A stretch of DNA of 64,000 nt from Aeromicrobium massiliense JC14 (GCF_000312105.1 NZ_HE978638.1:664324-728323); one strand, 5' to 3'. Counted from the first letter of the stretch, positions 25,063 to 34,670 are shown. Made by a program: numbers and translations. The notes: generated from the letters alone by a model not told the origin.

Positions 25063-25889
25063 GCTTCGGTTCCCGCGCGACCGTCGCGCGCCAGGCCTAC
25101 GGGCCGGCGTGCGTCGGCATCGACCCGCACCCGTCGCTGCTCGAGGCCTGGGGCCTGGAGGACGACGTCGAGGGCCTGGACCGGTTCGCGTCCACCTGCG
25201 TGGAGGCGTTCGCCGGCAAGGTGGCGTTCGCCAAGCCCCAGGCCGCGTTCTTCGAACGTCACGGCGCCCGGGGGATGGCGGTGCTGGAGCGGACGCTGCA
25301 GGACCTGCGCCACACCGGCACGCTCACCGTGCTGGACGTCAAGCGCGGCGACGTCGACTCCACCGCGCAGGCGTACGCCGACGCCTACCTGGACGACGAC
25401 GCGCCCATGGCCGCCGACGCGATCACGGTCAGCCCGTACCTGGGCCTGGGGTCCCTGGAGCCGTTCCTGCAGACCGCGCACAAGAACGACGCGGGCGTGT
25501 TCGTGCTGGCGCTGACGTCCAACCCGTCGGGGCCGGACGTCCAGCACGCGCGCACCGCCGACGGGCGCACGGTGGCCGGGCGCGTGCTCGACCACCTGCG
25601 CGAGGCCAACGCCGACGCCGAGCCGATGGGCTCGTTCGGCGCGGTCGTGGGCGCGACCATCGGCAGCACCGAGGAGGACCTGGACGTCAACGGACCGCTG
25701 CTGGTGCCCGGCTACGGCGCTCAGGGCGGCACCGTCGCCGACCTCGAGCGGCTGTTCGGCCACGTCTGGGACGCGATCATCCCCACGACGTCGCGCGGCG
25801 TGCTCGCGGCGGGGCCGGACGTCGCCTCGCTGCGCGCGGCCGCGGCCAAGGTCAACGACGAGCTGGGCGTGGCGGGGGCGGGCCGGTGA
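25059..25889 (+). CDS. pyrF: Orotidine 5'-phosphate decarboxylase (type 2)
   Basis: 276 residues, the long type 2 form usual in Actinobacteria. It converts OMP to UMP. The catalytic stretch [12 protein letters not shown] has Lys95 and the two Asp residues; VGATIGST and GYGAQGGTV are the phosphate-binding parts. It ends the pyrimidine part of the operon; pyrD and pyrE are not in the window. Confidence 0.95.
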
Positions 25890-26314
25890 AGCGGCTCGTC
25901 GGTCCCGTCGTCCTGACCGCGGTCCTCGGGCTCACCGCCGGCTGCAGCTCGCCCAGTGCGTACTGCCAGCTCGTCGAGGACGACCAGAAGGCGCTGGACT
26001 CCTTCGGCGAGCAGCGCACCACGGAGGCCTTCACGGCTGACGCGAAGCGGTTCCGCCAGCTCGCCGACCTGGCGCCCGCGTCGGTGGCCGACGACTGGAC
26101 GCGACTGGCCGAGGTGACCGAGCGCGTGCTGGCGGTGCACGAGAAGTCCGACCTGACGCTCGAGGACGCCCAGGACCCCGCCGTGCTGGCCGAGACCGAC
26201 AGCGACGACCTCGACCGCGTGAACAAGGCGTACGAGAAGTTCAACGCCACCTCCAAGGAGCGCGCGGCCGTGGTGAAGAATGTCTCCGACGAGTGCGACA
26301 TCGACCTGAAGTGA
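25886..26314 (+). CDS. Predicted lipoprotein of unknown function
   Basis: 142 residues starting at a GTG that overlaps the pyrF stop (GTGA). The N-terminus [20 protein letters not shown] is a lipoprotein signal with lipobox LTAGC, so Cys20 should be lipidated. The mature part is acidic, Lys/Glu-rich and helical, with two further cysteines (YCQL and DECD) that could form a disulfide. I recognise no family. Its place between pyrF and mihF corresponds to variable genes in mycobacteria. Confidence 0.75.
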   Translation: MKRLVGPVVLTAVLGLTAGCSSPSAYCQLVEDDQKALDSFGEQRTTEAFTADAKRFRQLADLAPASVADDWTRLAEVTERVLAVHEKSDLTLEDAQDPAVLAETDSDDLDRVNKAYEKFNATSKERAAVVKNVSDECDIDLK

Positions 26315-26325
26315 GAGGTGGCCCG

Positions 26326-26640
26326 GTGGCCCTGCCCCAGCTGACCCCCGACCAGCGCCGCGCGGCGCTGGAGAAGGCCGCCGCGGCGCGCCAGGTGCGG
26401 GCCGAGGTGAAGAACCGGCTCAAGCACTCGGGCGCCTCGCTCGCCGAGGTGCTGGACGAGGCCGCCACCGACGACGCGATCGCCAAGATCAAGGTCGTCG
26501 ACCTGCTGCAGGCCCTGCCGGGCGTCGGCAAGGTGCGCGCCCAGCAGACGATGGAGCGCATCGGCATCGCCGAGAGCCGTCGCGTGCGGGGCCTGGGCGC
26601 CAAGCAGGTCGAGGCGCTGCTCGAGGAGTTCCGTGGCTGA
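26326..26640 (+). CDS. mihF: Mycobacterial-type integration host factor (mIHF)
   Basis: 104-residue nucleoid protein; the family is known from phage L5 integration and sIHF in Streptomyces. The GTG at 26326 gives [20 protein letters not shown], which matches the mycobacterial N-terminus; the open frame extends 11 codons further upstream but without support. The C-terminal helix-two-turn-helix region [17 protein letters not shown] and RRVRGLG contacts DNA in homologues. It overlaps gmk by 8 nt, as expected from the conserved mihF-gmk pair. Confidence 0.94.
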   Translation: MALPQLTPDQRRAALEKAAAARQVRAEVKNRLKHSGASLAEVLDEAATDDAIAKIKVVDLLQALPGVGKVRAQQTMERIGIAESRRVRGLGAKQVEALLEEFRG

Positions 26641-27205
26641 GCGCTCCCGCCTCGTCGTGCTCGCCGGGCCCACCGCGGTGGGCAAGGGCACCGTCGCCGC
26701 CCGCATCCGCGAGCAGCACCCGGAGATCTGGATCTCGGTCTCGGCCACCACGCGTCCGCCCCGCCCCGGCGAGGTCGACGGCGTCCACTACCACTTCGTC
26801 AGCGACGCGGAGTTCGACCGGCTCGTCGCCGAGGACGGCCTGCTCGAGTGGGCGGTCGTGCACAAGGCCGCCCGCTACGGCACGCCCCGCGCCGCGGTCG
26901 AGGAGCAGCTGGCCGCTGGACGTCCGGCGCTGCTGGAGATCGACCTGCAGGGTGCCCGGCAGGTGCGCGAGCGGATGCCCGACGCGCTGCTCGTGTTCCT
27001 GGCCCCGCCCAGCTTCGAGGAGCTCGAGCGCCGTCTGGTCGGACGCGGCACCGAGACCGCCGAGGAGCGCACCCGCCGGCTCGAGACGGCCCGCGAGGAG
27101 CTGGCCGCCGAGCCCGAGTTCGACGTCACGATCGTGAACACCGATGTCGGCCGCGCGTGCGAGGAGTTGGTAGACTTGTTCCGCTCCGGTTCTCTCCGGT
27201 CCTGA
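26633..27205 (+). CDS. gmk: Guanylate kinase
   Basis: 190-residue P-loop kinase making GDP from GMP. P-loop [12 protein letters not shown]-binding [19 protein letters not shown], and the LID region [13 protein letters not shown]. The GTG start lies 5 nt after GAGGAG (26623-26628), inside the end of mihF. Confidence 0.96.
   Translation: MAERSRLVVLAGPTAVGKGTVAARIREQHPEIWISVSATTRPPRPGEVDGVHYHFVSDAEFDRLVAEDGLLEWAVVHKAARYGTPRAAVEEQLAAGRPALLEIDLQGARQVRERMPDALLVFLAPPSFEELERRLVGRGTETAEERTRRLETAREELAAEPEFDVTIVNTDVGRACEELVDLFRSGSLRS
27171..27176 (+). promoter_or_regulatory. -10 element TAGACT upstream of rpoZ
   Basis: TAGACT lies within the end of gmk and would give rpoZ a leader of about 57 nt. The leader is pyrimidine-rich. 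Confidence 0.4.
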
Positions 27206-27239
27206 TCTTCTTTCTCCCACGTTCTGCGAGGCCTGCTTC

Positions 27240-27548
27240 ATGAGCTCTGCGTCCACCACCCGCTCCGTCGCCATCGGCATCACCAACCCGCCGCTGGACG
27301 ACCTGCTGGAGAAGACCGACTCCAAGTACCAGCTGGTGCTCTACGCGTCCAAGCGCGCCCGCCAGATCAACGCCTACTACTCCCAGCTCGGCGAGGGCCT
27401 GCTGGAGTACGTCGGCCCGCTGCTGGAGACCGAGGTCCAGGAGAAGCCGCTCTCGATCGCGCTCCGCGAGATCAACGAGGGCCTGCTGACCTCCGAGCCC
27501 GAGGTCCCCGCCGCCGAGGGCGAGACCCCGGCCGCCGAGCAGGCCTGA
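27240..27548 (+). CDS. rpoZ: RNA polymerase omega subunit
   Basis: 102 residues. The core [32 protein letters not shown] helix region and the [17 protein letters not shown] segment are typical of actinobacterial omega. It binds the beta-prime C-terminus and assists polymerase assembly. The C-terminal 20 residues are an acidic Ala/Glu/Pro tail. The gmk-rpoZ-coaBC order is conserved. Weak GAGG serves as ribosome binding site. Confidence 0.94.
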   Translation: MSSASTTRSVAIGITNPPLDDLLEKTDSKYQLVLYASKRARQINAYYSQLGEGLLEYVGPLLETEVQEKPLSIALREINEGLLTSEPEVPAAEGETPAAEQA

Positions 27549-27554
27549 CCGCGT

Positions 27555-27572
27555 CGCGGCGGTGACGCCGCG
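27555..27572 (+). terminator. Weak hairpin between rpoZ and coaBC
   Basis: 7-bp stem CGCGGCG/CGCCGCG with a 4-nt loop, no T-run. It may attenuate read-through into coaBC. Confidence 0.25.
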
Positions 27573-27598
27573 CCCGCACGTCCCGGCAGGAGCGTGAG

Positions 27599-28801
27599 AT
27601 GAGCAAGATCGTCCTGGGCGTGGCCGGCGGCATCGCCGCCTTCAAGGCCGCCGAGCTGCTGCGCCTGTTCACCGAGGCCGGTCACGAGGTCCGCGTCGTC
27701 CCGACCGAGGCCTCGCTGCAGTTCGTCGGCGCCGCCACGTGGGAGGCGCTGTCGGGCCAGCCGGTGCACACGGGCGTCTTCGCCGACGTGCCGCAGGTGC
27801 CGCACGTGCGGCTGGGCCAGGAGGCCGACCTCGTGGTCGTCGCCCCGGCCACGGCCGACCTGCTGGCCCGCGCGGCCCACGGCCTGGCCGGCGACCTGCT
27901 CACCAGCACGCTGCTCACCGCCCGGTGCCCGGTGGTGCTCGCCCCGGCGATGCACACCGAGATGTGGGAGCACCCGGCCACCCAGGCCAACGTCGAGACG
28001 CTGCGCTCGCGCGGCACGGTCGTCATCGAGCCGGCCGTGGGCCGCCTCACGGGTGCCGACTCGGGCAAGGGACGCCTGCCCGACCCCACCGCGATCCACG
28101 CCGTCTGCCTGCAGGTGCTCGACGGACGTCCGCAGGACCTCACCGGCCGCCACGTCGTGGTCAGTGCCGGCGGCACCCGCGAGTACCTCGACCCGGTGCG
28201 GTTCCTGGGCAACCGCTCGTCGGGGCGCATGGGACAGGCGCTGGCCGAGGCCGCCGTCGCCCGCGGCGCCCGGGTCACCCTCGTCGCCGCCAACGTCTCG
28301 CTGCCCGCGCCGGCGGGCGCTGACGTCGTCCGCGTGGTGACCACCGAGGAGCTGCGCACCGCGATGCACGAGCACGCGGTCGACGCCGACGCCGTCGTCA
28401 TGGCCGCCGCACCGGCCGACTTCCGGCCGGCCTCGCGCGCCGGCGCCAAGATCAAGAAGGTGCCGGGGCAGGGCCCCGCCCCGATCGAGCTGGTCGAGAA
28501 CCCCGACGTCCTGGCCGAGCTCGTCGCCGGCCGCACCGGCAAGCGTCCGGTCATCGTCGGGTTCGCCGCCGAGACCGGCGACGAGAACGCCTCCGTCATG
28601 GAGCACGCCGCGGCCAAGCTCGCCCGCAAGGGCTGCGACCTGCTGGTCGTCAACGACGTCAGCGGCGACAAGGTGTTCGGCCACGACGACACCGAGGCCG
28701 TCGTGCTCGGCGCCGACGGCACGCAGGTGCCGGTGCCGCACGGACCCAAGGCCGGTCTTGCCCACGCCGTGTGGGACGCCGTCGCCCACAGGATGGAATG
28801 A
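27599..28801 (+). CDS. coaBC: Bifunctional phosphopantothenoylcysteine decarboxylase / phosphopantothenate-cysteine ligase
   Basis: 400-residue Dfp protein for coenzyme A synthesis. The N-terminal CoaC flavoprotein half has [26 protein letters not shown] and [10 protein letters not shown]. The C-terminal CoaB half has [18 protein letters not shown], the dimerisation/substrate motif [13 protein letters not shown], and GFAAETGDE. Ribosome binding site GGCAGGAG precedes the ATG. Confidence 0.96.
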   Translation: MSKIVLGVAGGIAAFKAAELLRLFTEAGHEVRVVPTEASLQFVGAATWEALSGQPVHTGVFADVPQVPHVRLGQEADLVVVAPATADLLARAAHGLAGDLLTSTLLTARCPVVLAPAMHTEMWEHPATQANVETLRSRGTVVIEPAVGRLTGADSGKGRLPDPTAIHAVCLQVLDGRPQDLTGRHVVVSAGGTREYLDPVRFLGNRSSGRMGQALAEAAVARGARVTLVAANVSLPAPAGADVVRVVTTEELRTAMHEHAVDADAVVMAAAPADFRPASRAGAKIKKVPGQGPAPIELVENPDVLAELVAGRTGKRPVIVGFAAETGDENASVMEHAAAKLARKGCDLLVVNDVSGDKVFGHDDTEAVVLGADGTQVPVPHGPKAGLAHAVWDAVAHRME

Positions 28802-28839
28802 ACGTGCCGATGGGCGGGCTGGGGCTACCATCGGCACGT
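28802..28839 (+). promoter_or_regulatory. 12-bp perfect inverted repeat overlapping a putative metK -10
   Basis: ACGTGCCGATGG (28802-28813) is repeated inverted at 28828-28839. TACCAT at 28826-28831, a possible -10 for metK, overlaps the right arm. It can be an operator for a DNA-binding protein or a terminator after coaBC. It does not match a SAM riboswitch I know, and is too short for one. Confidence 0.45.
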
Positions 28840-28865
28840 CCCCGATCCACAGGAGCCAGCACACC

Positions 28866-30053
28866 GTGAGCCGTTTCTTCACGTCCGAGTCCGTCACCGA
28901 GGGCCACCCGGACAAGATCGCCGACCAGATCAGCGACAGCATCCTCGACGCGCTGCTGGCCGAGGACCCCGACAGCCGCGTGGCGGCCGAGACGTTCGTG
29001 ACGACCGGCCTGGTGCTCGTCGGCGGCGAGGTCACCACCAAGACGTACGCCGACATCGCCCGCATCGCCCGCGACCGCGTGCTCGAGATCGGCTACGACT
29101 CCTCGACCAAGGGCTTCGACGGCGAGTCCTGCGCCGTGCAGGTGACGCTGGACGCGCAGTCGCCCGACATCGCGCAGGGCGTCGACCGCGCCGAGGAGGC
29201 CCGGCTGGGCTCGTCGGTCGACCCGCTCGACCTGCAGGGCGCCGGCGACCAGGGCCTCATGTTCGGCTTCGCCGTCGACGAGACGCCCGAGCTCATGCCG
29301 CTGCCGATCACCATCGCGCACCGCCTGGCCGAGCAGCTCACCGCCGTGCGCAAGGACGGCACGCTGCCCTACCTGCGCCCGGACGGCAAGACCCAGGTCA
29401 CGATCGAGTACGGCGACGACGACAAGCCCAAGCGCATCGAGGCAATCGTCCTGTCGACCCAGCACGAGGACGGTGTCGACCTGGAGCACCAGCTCGCCGT
29501 CGACGTCAAGAAGCACGTCATCGACGCGGTCCTGGCCGACTACGACATCGACGCGTCCGACTACAAGCTGCACATCAACCCGACCGGCAAGTTCGTCATC
29601 GGCGGCCCCATGGGCGACGCCGGCCTGACGGGTCGCAAGATCATCGTCGACACCTACGGCGGCTACGCCCGCCACGGCGGCGGCGCGTTCTCGGGCAAAG
29701 ACCCGAGCAAGGTCGACCGCTCGGCCGCGTACGCGATGCGCTGGGTGGCCAAGAACATCGTCGCCGCGGGCCTGGCGACCAAGGTCGAGGTGCAGGTCGC
29801 GTACGCGATCGGCGTCGCGCACCCGGTCGGCTTCTACGTCGACACCTTCGGCACCGAGACCGTCCCGGTCGACACGATCCGCGAGGCGGTGCTCGAGGTC
29901 TTCGACCTGCGCCCGGCCGCGATCGTCCGCGACCTGGACCTCAAGCGTCCGATCTACGCGCAGACCGCCGCGTACGGCCACTTCGGCCGCGCCGGGCTGC
30001 CGTGGGAGGAGACGAGCCGCGCCGACGCGCTGCGCGCCGCCGCCGGTCGCTGA
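28866..30053 (+). CDS. metK: S-adenosylmethionine synthetase
   Basis: 395 residues. It makes AdoMet from methionine and ATP. The GTG at 28866 is chosen because the product then begins [20 protein letters not shown], the family N-terminus, and AGGAG lies upstream; the open frame continues upstream only as a shadow of coaBC. Signature GAGDQG at residues 125-130, the second signature [16 protein letters not shown], and [11 protein letters not shown] at the end of the core are intact. Confidence 0.97.
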   Translation: MSRFFTSESVTEGHPDKIADQISDSILDALLAEDPDSRVAAETFVTTGLVLVGGEVTTKTYADIARIARDRVLEIGYDSSTKGFDGESCAVQVTLDAQSPDIAQGVDRAEEARLGSSVDPLDLQGAGDQGLMFGFAVDETPELMPLPITIAHRLAEQLTAVRKDGTLPYLRPDGKTQVTIEYGDDDKPKRIEAIVLSTQHEDGVDLEHQLAVDVKKHVIDAVLADYDIDASDYKLHINPTGKFVIGGPMGDAGLTGRKIIVDTYGGYARHGGGAFSGKDPSKVDRSAAYAMRWVAKNIVAAGLATKVEVQVAYAIGVAHPVGFYVDTFGTETVPVDTIREAVLEVFDLRPAAIVRDLDLKRPIYAQTAAYGHFGRAGLPWEETSRADALRAAAGR

Positions 30054-30066
30054 CCACCGCTCGCGC

Positions 30067-30098
30067 ACGGACCCGGGACGTCCTCGTCCCGGGTCCGT
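30067..30098 (+). terminator. Terminator hairpin after metK
   Basis: 14-bp perfect stem (30067-30080 with 30085-30098) and 4-nt loop, 13 nt after metK. No T-run. Confidence 0.7.
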
Positions 30099-30128
30099 CC
30101 GCGTCCGGGTCCGGTCGGTGCGCCCTGG

Positions 30129-30134
30129 TAGAAA
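30129..30134 (+). promoter_or_regulatory. -10 element TAGAAA for priA, leaderless type
   Basis: TAGAAA ends 7 nt before the priA GTG at 30142; no Shine-Dalgarno sequence. Confidence 0.45.
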
Positions 30135-30141
30135 CACCCCT

Positions 30142-32139
30142 GTGAGCGACGCCGACGACCCCGACCAGCTGTCGCTCGTCCCGGCTCCCGCCCCGCGCAA
30201 GCCGCCGGCTCCGCGCGCGAAGCCGGCGGCGCCGGCGAAGCCGCAGCCCGAGCCGGCGGCCGAGCTGCCGGTCGCGCGGGTCGCCGTCGACACCCCGCTG
30301 GCCCATCTCGACCGGCTCTTCGACTACCGCGTGCCGGCCGACCTCGACGAGCGGGCCGTGCCCGGCTGCCGGGTCAAGGTGCGCTTCGCCGGACGCCTCG
30401 TCGACGGCTTCCTGGTCGAGCGGGTCGCGACGTCCGAGCACGACCGGCTCGCGTTCCTGGCCAAGGTTGTGTCGCCCGAGCCCGTGCTGCGCCCGGAGGT
30501 CCTGACGCTGGCCCGCGCCGTGGCCGACCGCTGGGCGGGCACGCTCGCCGACGTCCTGCGGCTCGCGGTGCCGCCGCGTCATGCCCGCGCCGAGGCGCAG
30601 GAGTCCGGGTCAGTCGCCGGCGAGCTGCCCGAGCCGGACGCCGCCGCCTGGGCGCCGTACGCCGGGGGCGAGTCGATGCTCGCGGCGCTGGCGTCCGGCC
30701 AGGCGCCGCGCGCGGTCTGGTCGGCGCTGCCGGGCTCCGCGCCCGAGACGGCCCTGGCCCACGCCGTGCTCGCGACGCTGCGCTCCGGGCGCGGTGCGGC
30801 GGTGGTCGTGCCCGACGCCCGTGACGTCGCTCGCGTCGACGCCGCCCTCGTCGCCGTGCTGGGGGAGGGTCACCACGTCGTCCTCACCGCCGCGCAGAAG
30901 CCGGCCGCCCGCTACCGCTCGTTCTTGGCGCTGGCCCGCGGGGCCGTGAAGGTCGTGGTCGGCACCCGCGCCGCCGCGTACGCCCCGGTGCGCGACCTCG
31001 GCCTCGTGGCCTGCTGGGACGACGGCGACGACCTGCTCGTCGAGCCGCGCGCCCCGTACGCGCACGTGCGTGAGGTGCTACTGACCCGGGCCGCGCAGGC
31101 GGACGCGGGGGTGCTGCTCGGTGCGTACGCCCGCAGCACCGAGGCCCAGGCGCTGGTCGCCAGCGGGTGGTGCCGCGAGCTGTCGGCGTCCCGCGACGAG
31201 CGCCGGGCCGCGTGGCCCCGGGTCGACGTCACCGACGGCTCGGTCGCGGGCGGCGCGCCCGCGCGGCTGCCGCACGCGGTCTTCCGCGCGATCCGTCAGG
31301 CCGACGGGCCGGTGCTGCTTCAGGTGCCGCGCCGCGGCTACCGCTCGTCGCTGGCCTGCCAGGACTGCCGGACGCCGGCGCGCTGCCGCGCGTGCCAGGG
31401 ACCGCTCGCGCAGGGCTCGGCCCGGGCGCCCGTCGCGTGCCGCTGGTGCGGCACCGTCGAGCAGCCCTGGACGTGCACGGTGTGCGGCTCGGGCCGGCTG
31501 CGCTCGCCCGTCGTCGGTGCGCTGCGCACGGCCGAGGAGGTCGCCCGGGCCTTCGACGACCGTGAGGTCGTGACGTCCGGCGGCGCGACGGTGCTGTCGC
31601 AGGTGGAGCGCGGCCGCACGCTCGTCCTGGCCACGCCGGGCGCCGAGCCGGCGGTCGAGGGCGGCTACGCGCTGGTCGTCCTGCTCGACACCTGGCTGGC
31701 GCTGAGCCGCGACGACGTCCGCGTCTTCGAGGAGGCGCACCGGCGCTGGTTCAACGCGCTGGCCCTCGCCGGACCCGGTGCTCGCGCGGTCGTCGTGGGG
31801 GAGCCGGCCGAGCTGCAGGCGCTCGTGCGGGCCGACCCGGTCGCCGTCGTCGAGCGCGAGCTCGCCGACCGGGCCGAGGTGCACCTGCCGCCGACGTCGC
31901 GGCTGGCCACGGTCGACGGTCCGCCCGAGGTGCTGGCCGCGCTCGCCGCGCGCCCCTGGACGCCCGACACCGAGGTGCTCGGGCCGGTGCCGCTGTCCGA
32001 GGACGCCGAGCGCCTCGTGCTGCGTGCACCCAGGTCGCAGGGGCTGGCGCTGTCCGCCGCGCTGCGCCAGGTGCAGGCCGAGCGCAGCGCCGCCAAGCTG
32101 CCGCCCGTGCGCGTCCAGGTCGACCCGCTCGCGCTCTGA
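30142..32139 (+). CDS. priA: PriA-like primosomal protein lacking helicase motifs
   Basis: 665-residue actinobacterial PriA. A Pro/Ala/Lys-rich N-terminus precedes the 3'-DNA-binding domain (VAVDTPLAHLDRLFDYRVP). The zinc-binding domain is complete with eight cysteines in four pairs (CQDC, CRAC, CRWC, CTVC). The Walker A region reads LPGSAPETALA instead of GxGKT, and the DEAH position reads CWDDGDD, so ATPase and helicase activity are not expected. The same loss is recorded for the mycobacterial protein. It may act only as a structural loader in replication restart. GTG 30142 is preferred because of TAGAAA 7 nt upstream. Confidence 0.88.
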   Translation: MSDADDPDQLSLVPAPAPRKPPAPRAKPAAPAKPQPEPAAELPVARVAVDTPLAHLDRLFDYRVPADLDERAVPGCRVKVRFAGRLVDGFLVERVATSEHDRLAFLAKVVSPEPVLRPEVLTLARAVADRWAGTLADVLRLAVPPRHARAEAQESGSVAGELPEPDAAAWAPYAGGESMLAALASGQAPRAVWSALPGSAPETALAHAVLATLRSGRGAAVVVPDARDVARVDAALVAVLGEGHHVVLTAAQKPAARYRSFLALARGAVKVVVGTRAAAYAPVRDLGLVACWDDGDDLLVEPRAPYAHVREVLLTRAAQADAGVLLGAYARSTEAQALVASGWCRELSASRDERRAAWPRVDVTDGSVAGGAPARLPHAVFRAIRQADGPVLLQVPRRGYRSSLACQDCRTPARCRACQGPLAQGSARAPVACRWCGTVEQPWTCTVCGSGRLRSPVVGALRTAEEVARAFDDREVVTSGGATVLSQVERGRTLVLATPGAEPAVEGGYALVVLLDTWLALSRDDVRVFEEAHRRWFNALALAGPGARAVVVGEPAELQALVRADPVAVVERELADRAEVHLPPTSRLATVDGPPEVLAALAARPWTPDTEVLGPVPLSEDAERLVLRAPRSQGLALSAALRQVQAERSAAKLPPVRVQVDPLAL

Positions 32140-32155
32140 CCGTCCTCCGCTCCCG

Positions 32156-32239
32156 GGCGGTGACTTGGCGTCCACGCGGACGGCGTGGCGGTGAGCATGC
32201 GTCCAGCGGACGCTCCGAGGTGGACGCTCGTTCACCGCC
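32156..32239. repeat. Intergenic imperfect palindrome (GGTGAC-type) between priA and fmt
   Basis: Arms 32156-32175 and 32220-32239 pair at 16 of 20 positions; the arm begins GGCGGTGACTTGG. The inner part holds further small inverted repeats. It shares the GGTGACNT start with elements at 34585 and 35361. Confidence 0.5.
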
Positions 32240-32291
32240 ACCCGGCAGGAGCACGCCCGACCGCCCCGGGATGGGATGGGGGACCGCCGAC

Positions 32292-32297
32292 TAGGCT
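32292..32297 (+). promoter_or_regulatory. -10 element TAGGCT for fmt, leaderless type
   Basis: TAGGCT ends 7 nt before the fmt GTG at 32305, which has no Shine-Dalgarno sequence. Confidence 0.6.
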
Positions 32298-32304
32298 CGC
32301 CCGG

Positions 32305-33243
32305 GTGAGACTCGTCTTCGCCGGCACCCCGGACACCGCCCTCCCAGCCCTGGAGGCGCTCGTCGCCAGTCGCCACGAGGTCGTCGCGGTCGTGACCCGT
32401 CCCGACGCCCCGTCCGGCCGCGGCCGCCGCCTCGAGGAGTCGCCGGTCGCCGCCCGCGCCCGCGAGCTCGGCATCGAGGTGCTCAAGCCGGCCAAGCCGT
32501 CCGACCCGGCGTTCATGGACCGGCTGCGCGAGCTCGAGCCGGACTGCTGCCCGGTCGTCGCCTACGGTGCGCTGCTCAAGCAGGACGCCCTCGACGTCCC
32601 GCAGCACGGCTGGATCAACCTGCACTTCTCGGTGCTGCCGAACTGGCGAGGCGCCGCCCCGGTGCAGTGGTCGCTGATGGCCGGTGACGAGGTCACGGGC
32701 GCGACCGTCTTCCGCATCGTGCAGGAGCTCGACGCCGGCCCGGTGCTCGGCGTCATCACCGAGCGCATCCGCGACACCGACACCGCCGGCGACCTGCTCG
32801 CCCGGCTGGCCGACGGGGGAGCGCGGCTGCTCGTCGACGCGCTCGACCACGTCGAGGACGGCGACATCTCGCCGATCGCCCAGCAGGAGGAGGGCGTCAG
32901 CTACGCCCCGAAGCTCACCACCGGCGACGCCCGCGTCGACTGGACGCGTCCGGCGTTCGCGATCGACCGCCAGGTCCGCGGCTGCACGCCCGCCCCCGGT
33001 GCGTGGACCATGCTGGAGCAGGGCGACGACGAGCCGCTGCGCATCAAGCTCGGCCCGGTGACGGTCAGCGACGAGCGCACGCTCGAGCCCGGACGCCTGA
33101 GCGTCGGCAAGCGCGAGGTGCGGGTCGGCACGGGCACGACCGACGTCGTCCTGGGCGAGCTGCAGGCCCACGGCAAGAAGCGGATGGTCGCTGCCGACTG
33201 GGGCCGCGGCGTCTCGCTCGGCCCGGATGCGAGGCTCGTCTGA
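32305..33243 (+). CDS. fmt: Methionyl-tRNA formyltransferase
   Basis: 312 residues. It formylates initiator Met-tRNA. The GTG at 32305 yields [20 protein letters not shown], the family N-terminus; the frame is open further upstream but that stretch is the intergenic palindrome. Folate/catalytic motif [19 protein letters not shown] with conserved Asn, His and Asp follow. The C-terminal OB-like domain has REVRVGTG. The fmt-rsmB pair is widely conserved. Confidence 0.95.
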   Translation: MRLVFAGTPDTALPALEALVASRHEVVAVVTRPDAPSGRGRRLEESPVAARARELGIEVLKPAKPSDPAFMDRLRELEPDCCPVVAYGALLKQDALDVPQHGWINLHFSVLPNWRGAAPVQWSLMAGDEVTGATVFRIVQELDAGPVLGVITERIRDTDTAGDLLARLADGGARLLVDALDHVEDGDISPIAQQEEGVSYAPKLTTGDARVDWTRPAFAIDRQVRGCTPAPGAWTMLEQGDDEPLRIKLGPVTVSDERTLEPGRLSVGKREVRVGTGTTDVVLGELQAHGKKRMVAADWGRGVSLGPDARLV

Positions 33244-33268
33244 TGACCCGCGAGCGAGGAGAGTCCCG

Positions 33269-34564
33269 ATGAGCGTCGACCTGGCCCGGCTGACCGCGTT
33301 CGAGGCGCTGCGTGCCGTCGACGAGCGCGACGCCTACACGAACCTCGTCCTGCCGGCGATGCTCACCGAGCGCGGGCTGACCGGACGCGACGCCGCGCTC
33401 GTCACCGAGCTCGTGCACGGCACGCTGCGCCGGCGCGGGACGTACGACGCGGTCCTCGACCAGGTCGCCAAGCAGGGCGTGGCCAAGATCGACCCGCCGG
33501 TGCTGGACGCGCTGCGGCTGGGCACGCACCAGCTGCTGAGCATGCGGGTGCCGTCGCACGCCGCGGTGTCCACGACGGTCGACCTCGTCCGCCGCCAGGT
33601 CGGGCACAAGCCGACCGCGTTCGTGAACGCGGTGCTGCGCAAGGTCGCGCGGCGCGGACTGGGCGACTGGCTGGACCTCGTCGGCGCCGGGCTGTCCGAG
33701 ACCGAGCGGCTGGCCGTCGTCGAGTCGCACCCGGCCTGGATGGTCGAGGCGCTCGGGCGGGCGCTCGAGGTCGGTGGTCGCGACCGCGCCGAGCTGACCG
33801 CGCTGCTCGAGGCCGACAACGCGTCCCCGCGCGTCACGCTCGTGGCCCGCCCGGGGCTCGTCGAGCCGGACGCCCTGCCGGGCGATCCCGGGAAGCTGTC
33901 GCCGTACGCCCGCGTGCTCGACGGCGGCGTGCCCGGCGACCTGCCCGAGATCCGCGACGGGCGCGCCGGCGTGCAGGACGAGGGCTCGCAGATGGTCGCC
34001 CTCACCGCCGTGGACGCCGTGGTCGAGGGCCGCGACGAGCGGTGGCTCGACCTCTGCGCCGGTCCCGGTGGCAAGGCTGCGTTGCTGGGCGCGATCGCCG
34101 CCCAGCGCGGTGCCCACCTGGTCGCCAACGAGGCGCAGGAGCACCGGGCCGAGCTGGTCCGCAAGACCGTCCGCCAGCTGCCCGACGTCGAGGTCACCGT
34201 GCACGACGGACGCGAGGGTCCGTGGGAGCCGGGCTCGTTCGACCGCGTGCTCGTCGACGCGCCGTGCACCGGCTTGGGGGCGCTGCGTCGCCGGCCGGAG
34301 TCGCGCTGGCGGCGCAGGGCCGAGGACGTCCCCGAGTTGGTGACGCTGCAGGTGGAGCTGCTCGGCCGCGCGCTGTCGCTCGTCCGACCTGGTGGCGTCG
34401 TGGTCTACGCGACCTGCTCGCCGCACCCGGAGGAGACCGTCGGCGTCGTCGAGGCCGCGACCGCGTCCGGCGTCGCCGAGCTCGAGGACGTCCGGCGCTG
34501 GTGGCCGCACGTCGACGGCACCGACGCGATGTTCGCCGCCGTCCTGCGCCGCACCTCCGCGTAG
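33269..34564 (+). CDS. rsmB: 16S rRNA (cytosine-967-C5)-methyltransferase (RsmB/Fmu)
   Basis: 431 residues. The ATG at 33269 is chosen for GAGGAGAG upstream. The N-terminal NusB-like RNA-binding domain (residues 1-140, with ALVTELVHGTLRRR) precedes the SAM-dependent methyltransferase domain: LDLCAGPGGKAALLG (motif I), DAPCTGLGALRRRPE with the catalytic-release Cys (motif IV), and YATCSPHPEE with the nucleophilic Cys (motif VI). Methylates C967 in E. coli 16S rRNA. Confidence 0.94.
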   Translation: MSVDLARLTAFEALRAVDERDAYTNLVLPAMLTERGLTGRDAALVTELVHGTLRRRGTYDAVLDQVAKQGVAKIDPPVLDALRLGTHQLLSMRVPSHAAVSTTVDLVRRQVGHKPTAFVNAVLRKVARRGLGDWLDLVGAGLSETERLAVVESHPAWMVEALGRALEVGGRDRAELTALLEADNASPRVTLVARPGLVEPDALPGDPGKLSPYARVLDGGVPGDLPEIRDGRAGVQDEGSQMVALTAVDAVVEGRDERWLDLCAGPGGKAALLGAIAAQRGAHLVANEAQEHRAELVRKTVRQLPDVEVTVHDGREGPWEPGSFDRVLVDAPCTGLGALRRRPESRWRRRAEDVPELVTLQVELLGRALSLVRPGGVVVYATCSPHPEETVGVVEAATASGVAELEDVRRWWPHVDGTDAMFAAVLRRTSA

Positions 34565-34577
34565 GGGCTCACCTCCT

Positions 34578-34638
34578 CGCTGAGGGTGACGTTGTGTACG
34601 CGACACGCCGAGGAAGGCGTACACAACGTCACGCTGAG
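34578..34638. repeat. 16-bp perfect palindrome between rsmB and rpe, flanked by CGCTGAG direct repeats
   Basis: GTGACGTTGTGTACGC (34586-34601) is inverted at 34617-34632 around a 15-nt loop. A 7-bp direct repeat CGCTGAG flanks it (34578-34584 and 34632-34638). Could be a rsmB terminator or a small dispersed element; see the related palindromes at 32156 and 35361. Confidence 0.65.
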
Positions 34639-34657
34639 CGCAAGGGCGAGGCACCGC

Positions 34658-34663
34658 TAGGCT
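34658..34663 (+). promoter_or_regulatory. -10 element TAGGCT for rpe, leaderless type
   Basis: TAGGCT ends 7 nt before the rpe ATG; no Shine-Dalgarno sequence. Confidence 0.6.
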
Positions 34664-34670
34664 CCGGCGC

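Noticed and set aside
28758..28865. Upstream start for metK inside coaBC
   Set aside because: The SAM synthetase family N-terminus begins at the GTG 28866 with AGGAG before it.
28802..28865. SAM riboswitch upstream of metK
   Set aside because: Only 64 nt are available and no SAM aptamer core is seen; only a simple inverted repeat.
31331..31500. Cys-rich stretch in priA as a separate zinc-finger gene
   Set aside because: It is the expected PriA zinc domain, in frame and in its usual position.
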